The notes below the pieces were generated by a model that had not been told where the DNA came from, ran no database searches, and saw only the letters and a program-made list of their open reading frames with translations. Of a stretch of 62,550 nucleotides of DNA, positions 55,417-62,354 are shown one piece after another. Source of the stretch: UBA3775 sp051877895 (GTDB taxonomy: Bacteria > Bacillota > Clostridia > Lachnospirales > Lachnospiraceae); contig JBJEJI010000035.1 in assembly GCA_051877895.1 (NCBI GenBank), positions 1 to 62,550 of the forward strand. Direction: 5' to 3'. Made by a program: the position numbers and the translations under genes. Every line of letters begins with the position of its first letter. Positions within the stretch are counted from its first letter, which is position 1.

Positions 55417-58338
55417 TTAAGGAAGCTTTATATCTGTCCAGTCGCTAACATTGCACTGTTTATAATTGTTATTTCCTACAGCCACCAATGAACCGTCAGA
55501 TTTCAAACCTACTGCATGGTTTTCCCCAACACTAATAGCTATAATATCTGTCCATGTACTAATATCCTCCCCATACTGAAGATTTCCTGCAATCAATATA
55601 GTTCCATTGGATGTCAAACCTACTGTACAATCACCTGCTGAAGCGACAGCTATAACATTATTCCATCTTCTAACATTGCATTGTCCATTCTTATTATCTC
55701 CTACCGCTATTACTGTGCCGTCATCCTTCAACCCAACCGTATAATTTTTTCCTGCAATAATAGTTACTATATCTGTCCAATCATTAACATTACACTGTCC
55801 ATTGATATTATCTCCTACCGCTATTACTGTGCCATCAGCCTTTAACCCGACTGTATGATTTTCTCCTGCAGCTATATCCACAATATTTCCCCATGATTTA
55901 CAATTGCACTGTCCATATTCATTATTTCCCGTAGCTACCACAGTACCATCTTTTCTAAGACCCACTGTATGATTTCCTGCCAAGACAACAGATATAATAT
56001 TTATCCATGAACTAACATCACATTGCCCATTACTATTATCTCCTGTAGCAACTACTGTGCCATCGGATTTTAATCCTAAAGTGGAGACTGCATCTGCACT
56101 AATATCAATAATATCTGACCATTCATCAACATTACACTCACCATAAGAATTATCACCTATCGCCACCACCGTGCCATCAGATTTAAGACCTACAGTATGA
56201 TATCGTCCCACACTAATAGTATTCCGTACGACCAATGAATCCCAACACTTTTCACTTATCATCATTGCATCTTTATAATTATCTAACTTAGCATATGCAA
56301 ATGCCGCTTCAGCCTTTTTTCCACTATCGAGTAAAGACCCGGCTTCTTGATATTGACTTTCTAAAAGTTGTTCCTTACTATCTTTATAGGTTCCTAATTC
56401 CTCAAAGGCCGCAATTGCTTTCTCATACGCCCCATTTTTCAAATAATTTTTCGCCAATTGGTACTGAACATATGGCGTAATGTTATGAACTAACAAACAC
56501 AATATCAAAATCACTACTATAAATGCGAGAATTCCTAATAGTGTTTTCAGCCCATTCATTCTTTCCTCACGTTTAGCTTTCTCTATTAGTGCCTTTCTTT
56601 GTTTTTCCGCTTCGGCCGCCCATTTGATACGTTCCTCTTCCGCTCTATTACGACAATATTGAAACATTTCTTGGCTGTCTCTATAATCTCCAAGCTCATC
56701 AAATTGAAATGCAAGTTTCTGAAGCTCATCTGGGATGCTTGCTTTTTTTACTTCTTCAAGCAAACTCCGATAAAGCAATTCTCTACGAGCGAGCCCACCA
56801 CGATATAAGGTTTGAGCTCTGCCATCTATCTTCTGAATATGATCAGCATATGCCTTCCTTTTCTGCTCAACTATCTCTGCTTCCTCCTGTTCTGCAGCCT
56901 TAACTCGCTCGGCAAACAGAGTGAACAATTCTTTTTTTGTATTTTGTATAATTGATGCATCTTCTCCCTCAGCAAATTTCTCAGCCCGAGACAGGAACTT
57001 ATGGCTTGCCCACCAGTTTTCCTCGTCCTTATACTGCTGTTTACGACACGAGACCTTAGACTCATATCTTAAATCGAAAATATACAATTTTCGTATAGCC
57101 TCTACTTCAACAAAATTAGGCACAGTATATTCACATGCCTTTTCCTCAATATGTTCTGTATATGGCTCTAAAACCAATTTTTCAATACGAACACTTTGTG
57201 ATGCCTCATTCCTTTTCTGCACAAGATCGTTCAATGAACGGCACTTCTCCTGAACCAAGGTTTTACCGATGTATGCCCTTGCATTTTTTGAGTCATTATT
57301 TAAAACTTCCTCAAAAAAGTCATCCGCCTTTTTCCATTCACCATCTTCCAAAGCCATGTTTCCTCGATCTAACAAGGCCTCAATTCTGTTATTTTTTTCT
57401 GGATTATTAACTACAATTTTTTCCTGGATTACAGTACTCTTTTTCAGAGGAATATACTTCTCCATATTGAAAAGAATATCTTGCACTGCACCCATTTTCC
57501 CCAAATCAGCTCCCTGAAGATGTCTGAACTCCTTTGGCATATCTTCTGGATCCATTCCCTTATAGCACGGAATCAAATGTTTTCTCTTGTCGGTTTCACA
57601 TAATTTTATATATCGGCTCCACTCATTCTTGACCCAAACAGCATTATAGTGCTCATAGCAAGTACCAACCGCCAACATGACTTTGGCAGAATTCAACGCT
57701 GCAAAGATATAAGGTTCATAAGCCTCTCCAAGTTTATCCTGAAGTGTAATTCGTGAAAAAAACACTCGATAACCTTTTTCAGTCAATGCATTATACAAAT
57801 CCTGTGCCATTACGCTATCCAGTGTACGGTCCCCATCTTCGCCTGTTTCTTTGTAGCAGATAAAGATATCATATGGTTCTTCCATTCCGGAAATTTCAAT
57901 AATCCCTTTACGGATTATTTCAATCTGTTTTGCTTCTTCCCTGTAAACTTTCTGTGCATTAACATCTGCATTTTCTAATGCCTGTTCGAAATTACTGTCA
58001 TCCAACACACTTTCAAAACTGGAACGATGACAGGTTGGAACTTTCTTTCCTGTCGCAGGATCATCCACATACTCTATTCCATACTTACATAAAACCAGCC
58101 CCCAATAAGCCTCTGCCTCCTCTGGAAAATCTGGAATGATGCTCTCAAGAATTCCTGCCGCCTTATCAAATTCACATGCCACACGTAATCTGTTTGCTCG
58201 AGCAAACAGGGTAAGTTTTTTCTCATTATCTGCGACAGGAACAGTCTGTATCCTTCCACAATACTCACATTCAGCAAGTGTGGAATCCGGCACAAGCACA
58301 AGATCTCCACCACACATTTTACATTTAATTACTCCCAT
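55417..58338 (-). CDS. Zinc-ribbon/TIR/TPR protein with membrane helix and seven RCC1-type repeats
   Basis: 973 residues. Order: zinc ribbon (CKMC 6-9, CEYC 24-27); TIR domain (about 155-295) with YDIFICYKETG and Glu239 in WVKNEW, the position of the catalytic NADase glutamate of TIR enzymes; a TPR-like unit (about 320-360); charged coiled coils (480-595); one membrane helix (598-618) preceded by Lys/Arg; TPR-like repeats (620-700); and seven 38-residue repeats of the RCC1 type (VGLKSDGTVVA.GDN..GQCNV). Charge distribution predicts TIR inside and RCC1 propeller outside. RBS GGAGGA lies before the ATG. It is the last gene of a four-gene operon. A receptor-effector role is inferred, not known. 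Confidence 0.85.
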   Translation of the reverse strand: MGVIKCKMCGGDLVLVPDSTLAECEYCGRIQTVPVADNEKKLTLFARANRLRVACEFDKAAGILESIIPDFPEEAEAYWGLVLCKYGIEYVDDPATGKKVPTCHRSSFESVLDDSNFEQALENADVNAQKVYREEAKQIEIIRKGIIEISGMEEPYDIFICYKETGEDGDRTLDSVMAQDLYNALTEKGYRVFFSRITLQDKLGEAYEPYIFAALNSAKVMLAVGTCYEHYNAVWVKNEWSRYIKLCETDKRKHLIPCYKGMDPEDMPKEFRHLQGADLGKMGAVQDILFNMEKYIPLKKSTVIQEKIVVNNPEKNNRIEALLDRGNMALEDGEWKKADDFFEEVLNNDSKNARAYIGKTLVQEKCRSLNDLVQKRNEASQSVRIEKLVLEPYTEHIEEKACEYTVPNFVEVEAIRKLYIFDLRYESKVSCRKQQYKDEENWWASHKFLSRAEKFAEGEDASIIQNTKKELFTLFAERVKAAEQEEAEIVEQKRKAYADHIQKIDGRAQTLYRGGLARRELLYRSLLEEVKKASIPDELQKLAFQFDELGDYRDSQEMFQYCRNRAEEERIKWAAEAEKQRKALIEKAKREERMNGLKTLLGILAFIVVILILCLLVHNITPYVQYQLAKNYLKNGAYEKAIAAFEELGTYKDSKEQLLESQYQEAGSLLDSGKKAEAAFAYAKLDNYKDAMMISEKCWDSLVVRNTISVGRYHTVGLKSDGTVVAIGDNSYGECNVDEWSDIIDISADAVSTLGLKSDGTVVATGDNSNGQCDVSSWINIISVVLAGNHTVGLRKDGTVVATGNNEYGQCNCKSWGNIVDIAAGENHTVGLKADGTVIAVGDNINGQCNVNDWTDIVTIIAGKNYTVGLKDDGTVIAVGDNKNGQCNVRRWNNVIAVASAGDCTVGLTSNGTILIAGNLQYGEDISTWTDIIAISVGENHAVGLKSDGSLVAVGNNNYKQCNVSDWTDIKLP
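55420..56196 (-). repeat. Seven tandem 114-bp coding repeats (RCC1-type)
   Basis: Repeat anchors (VGLKSDGT-like) fall at residues 716, 754, 792, 830, 868, 906 and 943, a period of 38 codons with one of 37. Several units share long nucleotide identity, for example the stretch encoding GDN-NGQCNV, which favours unit gain, loss or conversion. A frameshifted related fragment lies at 61302-61500. Confidence 0.9.
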
Positions 58339-58353
58339 TTTATCCTCCTGTAG

Positions 58354-58485
58354 TTATTTACCAAGAATATCCATATTTTCAAGAACAAACTCCAGACTTA
58401 TAGTAATAATCTCTTTTCTTGTTCTTCCTTTTTTAGCCACCATATCTAACTCGCGAATCATATCTTTAGGAATTCGCCCAGACAT
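58354..58485 (-). CDS. 43-residue ribbon-helix-helix-like protein
   Basis: A small open frame that ends 15 bp before the TIR gene. The sequence runs SGRIPKDMIRELDMVAKK then GRTRKEIITISLEFVLENM: a beta strand with basic residues followed by two helices. This is the pattern of CopG/Arc-type ribbon-helix-helix proteins (R-x-P-K-D, then R-K-E-I-I). The Shine-Dalgarno is weak (GAAGAG). By position and size it may be an autoregulator, or an antitoxin-like partner of the TIR protein. The fold call is by eye. Confidence 0.6.
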   Translation of the reverse strand: MSGRIPKDMIRELDMVAKKGRTRKEIITISLEFVLENMDILGK

Positions 58486-58542
58486 TATAGTAGACTCTTC
58501 AATCTACTTTTTAGCTTTGATTTTTAAATTTTTAAGAAAACA

Positions 58543-59295
58543 TTAACGTTTTGTGCTTCTACGTAATGTTTTTCCATTAACCGGAGAACGCTTCAACTGT
58601 GTAGCTCTAATTGTTTGGTGTTTATTCATTTTACAAAGCCGATTACGTTCTTCAAGAATTCCTGTAATCTTGCCACATAACTGATTAACAACTTCCCGAT
58701 TTCCTTCTACTACAACAACCTGTAATTTATCAATAGCCACAGACAACTCTGCTTCAATATCTCTCAAGGAATCTCCACTAACCGGATCGGAATAGCGTAT
58801 TTCATCAACCAATTTTTTTAGCGAAGGCTCGTCACAAACACCTGCCATCTGATTTATCTTTAACTGTAAAGAATGCATAAATGTAAGATTATTTTGTTGC
58901 TTATCATCCAAAATTCGAATAGTATCAACAACAGTTTCAGTGCCAATAAGACTTATTACCACGACTCCCAACATAATGGCACATAGCAACACTGCAATCC
59001 ACGAAGGAACCCACGGTCCTACTCCCATTAATAATAATCCAACGATAAGTTGTACAATCCCATATATAATCCCAATTCTGGCAACCGGAAACCCAAAAAA
59101 TCTACTTCTAACATCAGAATTTTTGATAAATGCGATATAAACCGAAATCACCGCAATACCAAAAGCAATAAGAGTAAAAGAGAAACTTACCCAAAATACT
59201 GGGGTTTTTTTAAACGGGATTAAAAAAACAATCAACATATAAAGAATTAATATAGTTCCAACCCCAATGCCGCAACGCAAAACGTCTTTATTCAT
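58543..59295 (-). CDS. Four-helix membrane protein of the TIR/SPFH operon
   Basis: Unrecognised. 250 residues: four hydrophobic helices (about 10-28, 35-56, 72-92 and 97-118), then a soluble, mostly helical, presumably cytosolic domain of about 130 residues with a strongly basic C-terminus (TQLKRSPVNGKTLRRSTKR). The ATG at 59295 follows AAAGGA; the frame extends to a TTG at 59313. It lies 58-76 bp downstream of the SPFH gene and 57 bp upstream of the ribbon-helix-helix gene. It may anchor or scaffold the system at the membrane (inference). Confidence 0.65.
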   Translation of the reverse strand: MNKDVLRCGIGVGTILILYMLIVFLIPFKKTPVFWVSFSFTLIAFGIAVISVYIAFIKNSDVRSRFFGFPVARIGIIYGIVQLIVGLLLMGVGPWVPSWIAVLLCAIMLGVVVISLIGTETVVDTIRILDDKQQNNLTFMHSLQLKINQMAGVCDEPSLKKLVDEIRYSDPVSGDSLRDIEAELSVAIDKLQVVVVEGNREVVNQLCGKITGILEERNRLCKMNKHQTIRATQLKRSPVNGKTLRRSTKR

Positions 59296-59371
59296 ATATT
59301 TCCGTCCTTTCAATTTATATAAAAATATATTTTCCCCTGTTACTGGTATTTAGTAAATCTGCAAATGATTT

Positions 59372-61222
59372 TTATTCTTCTTTTTTACATCCGCATTCTG
59401 GACAGAATTTTGCAGAAACGCCCTTATTTCCACATCTTGGACAATCCCAAGTCATTTTTACTTCAGGCTTTTTTGCACCACATTCCGGACAGAATTTACT
59501 CATGATATATTTTTTACCACATTCAATACAATCCCAGAATTCAGCTGTTTCTGGTTTCTTCGTTCCACACTCTGGACAAAATCTACTTTGGATATTTTTA
59601 GTGCCACATTGAGGGCAATCCCAACCAGCTTTAATTTCCGGTTTCTTAATTCCACACTCTGGACAAAATCTACTTTGAATGTTCTTGGTTCCGCACTGAG
59701 AACAGTCCCATCCACCATAAACTATTCCTCCAAATTCTTTCCCAACCTGGTGAGCAGTATCTATAACAGGATTTATAGCATCTTTTGTCATATTGACTAT
59801 ACTACCCATCGTTCCCAGAGTCACAGCTGTGCTAATAATATCTCCCTGTCCTCCTGTTCCGCCACCATTTCCAGCAATACCATTTTTCATTGCCTCCGTT
59901 CCAATCTGACGAAAAGTTTGTTCTTTGTAATTAAATCCCTTCATACTCATTTCCTCAGCTTCCGCTGTCACCTGCATTCTATAGGCTTCTGCTTCCGCCT
60001 GCCTCTTTATTTTAAGAGTTTCTGCATCTCTTCGTGCTTCAATAACGCTCTTGTCAAAATCCGTTTGCGCTCGTACAATTTGAACCTTCCCTTCAGCTTC
60101 TGCTATGTTTTTAAGAATTTCCTGCTCCTTAACCCCCAAATATTGTTTTGCGTACTGCTCGGTCATACGACCAATATTTCCATCTTTATCCGGACGTACC
60201 ACACGACTAACAAAAAATTCCGGCACTTCTAATCCATATTCAGCAAAACGTGGATTGATTTTCTCTCGTAATCCCTCACCTAATTCCACTAGATGTTCAT
60301 CAACTTCTAAAACACTTATACCTTTTTCCTTAATGGTATTAGCCAGAAAACTCTTAACCTGAGTCATAATCATACTTCTGAACAATCCATTTCCAGTTCC
60401 TATTATCTGATTTTGACCCAATTCATCTGTAGTACCGACTAATTTAACAAGAAGTTTGCGTGAATTAACAACTCGAATACTAAACTCACCACTTGCCCCC
60501 AATTCCACGGACATACCTGAACCCGGATCAAAAATCCGAATCAATGAATCTGTTCCCCACTTGATACCCATGTGAGTCGTTTTATTAATGAAATAGACCT
60601 CTGAATGAAATGTTCCTTCAGTATCTGTTGGCAACTTATAAAGTTTTTCTAAAATCGGAAGTTGCTGAGTTTCCAACGTATACTCTCCTGCTTCAAAAAG
60701 ATCAAGAGCTTTTCCATCTCGAAAAAATATAGCTTCTTGACTTTCGTGAACTATAAGTTGAGAGCCCATATTAAAATCTTCAATTGGGTGTTTCCAAACT
60801 AATGTTTTATTATCACCTTCATATTTAATAACACTAGCCAATCCATCATGTGTAATTTTTTCAACCATTTCTCGTTCTTTAACATCATTAATGTAGCCAC
60901 ATACAGGGCATTCGCATTTAGGTTTCCCCTTTTTTTCACGTAAACGCACTCCACATTGACCACAAGAAAATTCTAGCTTAGTATCATTTTCTGTAATAGT
61001 ATTTATTAGTTCCCTACAAACAGGACACTGAGCCTTCTCACCTTTACTCTGATCAAAGAGCACATTATTTCCGCAATGAGAACATGTACGACTTGCCATT
61101 TTTGATGCATTAATTATAATCTTATTATCACAAACACACTTAATAGTTTTTTTTGCAAAAATGCCAGTATTAGCTTCTACATAACAATGACATTTAGGAC
61201 ATTCAATAACAAATTTTGCCAT
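59372..61222 (-). CDS. SPFH/Band-7 domain protein with N- and C-terminal zinc ribbons
   Basis: 616 residues. Three CxxC-type zinc-ribbon pairs at the N-terminus (Cys 8/11-29/31, 47/50-66/69 and 87/90-105/108), an SPFH domain (about 140-365) with AIFFRDGKALDLFEAGEYTL, a charged coiled coil (365-425), a Gly-rich linker (450-460), and four C-terminal zinc ribbons repeated every 29 residues (WDC-QCG-FCPECG). This resembles the virion-core-protein-like SPFH family, of which Bacillus YdjI is a member. There is no membrane helix, so it would scaffold on or near membranes as an oligomer. RBS GGAGGAG lies before the ATG. It is first in the operon and is preceded by a promoter. Confidence 0.85.
   Translation of the reverse strand: MAKFVIECPKCHCYVEANTGIFAKKTIKCVCDNKIIINASKMASRTCSHCGNNVLFDQSKGEKAQCPVCRELINTITENDTKLEFSCGQCGVRLREKKGKPKCECPVCGYINDVKEREMVEKITHDGLASVIKYEGDNKTLVWKHPIEDFNMGSQLIVHESQEAIFFRDGKALDLFEAGEYTLETQQLPILEKLYKLPTDTEGTFHSEVYFINKTTHMGIKWGTDSLIRIFDPGSGMSVELGASGEFSIRVVNSRKLLVKLVGTTDELGQNQIIGTGNGLFRSMIMTQVKSFLANTIKEKGISVLEVDEHLVELGEGLREKINPRFAEYGLEVPEFFVSRVVRPDKDGNIGRMTEQYAKQYLGVKEQEILKNIAEAEGKVQIVRAQTDFDKSVIEARRDAETLKIKRQAEAEAYRMQVTAEAEEMSMKGFNYKEQTFRQIGTEAMKNGIAGNGGGTGGQGDIISTAVTLGTMGSIVNMTKDAINPVIDTAHQVGKEFGGIVYGGWDCSQCGTKNIQSRFCPECGIKKPEIKAGWDCPQCGTKNIQSRFCPECGTKKPETAEFWDCIECGKKYIMSKFCPECGAKKPEVKMTWDCPRCGNKGVSAKFCPECGCKKEE
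59393..59710 (-). repeat. Four tandem 87-bp zinc-ribbon coding repeats
   Basis: The four C-terminal zinc ribbons of the SPFH protein begin at residues 505, 534, 563 and 592. The first two units are nearly identical in DNA (GTKNIQSRFCPECG encoded twice), suggesting recent duplication. Confidence 0.9.
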
Positions 61223-61240
61223 AGATAATCTCCTCCGTAA

Positions 61241-61268
61241 TGTATATTATTTTAAATTATTTGTTCAA
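61241..61268 (-). promoter_or_regulatory. Promoter of the SPFH-TIR operon
   Basis: Minus strand TTGAAC (61263-61268), 16-bp spacer, TATACA (61241-61246), about 20 bases before the SPFH start codon and only 34 bp beyond the stop of the upstream RCC1 fragment. No dedicated operator repeat is visible. Confidence 0.6.
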
Positions 61269-61301
61269 TATTAATTAGTATAATGATTTATAAAAATTTA
61301 G

Positions 61302-61500
61302 TTAGGGAATCATAATTTCTGTCCAACCTGTGACTTTACATTGACCAGAGCTATCATTTCCTATAACTACCGCTGTTCCATTTGTTTTCAGCCTTACCGC
61401 AAAATTGTTTCCCGCACAAATAGCTACAATATCTTCCCATGACTCACAATTACACTGGCCATAATATTATTCCCAACAGCCACTACTGTACCATCATATT
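61302..61500 (-). pseudogene. Frameshifted RCC1-repeat fragment, paralogue of the TIR gene C-terminus
   Basis: On the minus strand one frame reads YDGTVVAVGNN (about 61467-61499). After the loss of one base, another frame reads YGQCNCESWEDIVAICAGNN, then NGTAVVIGNDSSGQCKVTGWTEIMIP and a stop at 61302-61304. These are two units of the same 38-residue repeat found at the C-terminus of the TIR protein, ending the same way (W-T-D/E-I). The fragment is truncated upstream near 61500 and is not expressed as such. It shows that a second copy of the TIR-type gene once lay directly upstream. Confidence 0.8.
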
Positions 61501-61619
61501 AGTGTTAGCATCTAATTTGTACATAACAAAATGAGATATTCCATTAAATACTGTATAATCAACAAGAGGAGGAACTCATTATATCACGTAAAAAACTCAC
61601 CACATAAAGCAGTTCATAT
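61501..61619. other. Junction between RCC1 fragment and transposase remnant
   Basis: About 120 bp with no gene. The RCC1 homology stops at 61500 and the transposase homology begins at 61620, so one or more deletion or insertion end points fall here. A plus-strand AGAGGAGG at 61570 is not followed by an open frame of any length. Confidence 0.4.
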
Positions 61620-61858
61620 TTTGACAATGCCAGTATAGAATCCTTCCATTCCCCGATTAAAAGACAATGGCTTAACATGTTAAATATCAAAGACTACAAT
61701 CATGCCTACCGGCTTGTATTCGAATATATTAAAACCTTTTATAACACCATCAGAATCCATAGTCACTGTGACACTGTGACGATATGTCTCCTGACGAATT
61801 CGAAAAAATGTATGAGAAGTTCTGTCAGCAGCTTTGCTGGCAGGACTTCTCATTTTAA
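61620..61858 (+). pseudogene. C-terminal remnant of an IS3-family (IS150-type) transposase
   Basis: Plus strand: FDNASIESFHSPIKRQWL, then FEYIKTFYNTIRIHSH. A frameshift near 61785 is followed by SPDEFEKMYEKFCQQLCWQDFSF and a stop. This is the end of the rve integrase core of IS3 OrfB proteins (DNA..ESF..K, YN..R.HS, SP.EFE). The N-terminal two thirds are missing. The following CCTTGACAC segment (about 61869-61877) may be what is left of the right inverted repeat. Confidence 0.8.
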
Positions 61859-62266
61859 TTTGTACTAAACCTTGACACAGGACTAATGAAATATATTCCA
61901 ACTTATCATTTTCTTAAATTAAAATTTCATATTTCCGTGTTTTTTTCTTTCAATTTATACAAAGAATCAAAATCATCCATGTTCAATATTGGTTCTCCTG
62001 ATGTTTTTGCATTCACTACATACTCAATATACAAACTAATCATGGTTTTATATTTACTTCTTTACTTCAAATACTTTGCCATTAAGAATGTCATGGAATT
62101 TTTCTATTTCTGAAATGTTTTCCTTTTCTTCCAACAATAGTTTAATTTTGTTATTATATTATTTATTATTATCTAATCTTATTTCGTAACTTCATACAGT
62201 TCTTCACATTCTTTTAATGATGCATAAACTTTAACGTTTATATGAATTCTAATACAATTAAGATAT
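61859..62266. other. A/T-rich intergenic stretch without a supported gene
   Basis: Short decayed frames occur on the minus strand (for example one ending EKFHDILNGKVFEVKK at about 62052, and one ending DSLYKLKEKNTEI near 61928), but none has both a start with an RBS and a reasonable length. It looks like eroded accessory DNA between the IS remnant and the regulator gene. Confidence 0.5.
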
Positions 62267-62328
62267 AACAACTTTAGGTTGTTGTCAATAACAACTTGAC
62301 AGTGTTTTACACAACTAATTTACGTTGT
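62267..62328. promoter_or_regulatory. Array of three inverted-repeat operators upstream of the HTH gene
   Basis: Half-site ACAAC/GTTGT occurs in three palindromic pairs: AACAAC-N5-GTTGTT (62267-62283), GTTGT-N5-ACAAC (62281-62295) and ACAAC-N8-GTTGT (62311-62328). The last fills the spacer of the promoter. This fits autoregulation by the adjacent HTH protein. Confidence 0.65.
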
Positions 62329-62334
62329 TATTAT
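62306..62334 (+). promoter_or_regulatory. Promoter of the HTH regulator
   Basis: Plus strand TTTACA (62306-62311), 17-bp spacer, TATTAT (62329-62334), 20 bases before the start codon. The spacer is occupied by an inverted repeat, so a bound repressor would exclude RNA polymerase. Confidence 0.6.
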
Positions 62335-62354
62335 TAAAAGGAGGAGGGTTGAAC

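Noticed and set aside
55420..56196. Regular repeats taken at first for a CRISPR-like array
   Set aside because: The 114-bp period is in frame with an open reading frame, has no unique spacers, and encodes RCC1-type repeats.
59393..59710. 87-bp repeats considered as a non-coding satellite
   Set aside because: They translate into four intact zinc ribbons with conserved Cys pairs.
61886..62113. Plus-strand 75-codon frame (MKYIPTYHFLKLKFHIS...)
   Set aside because: Low-complexity Phe/Tyr/Lys content expected in A/T-rich DNA, no Shine-Dalgarno sequence, and no similarity I recognise.
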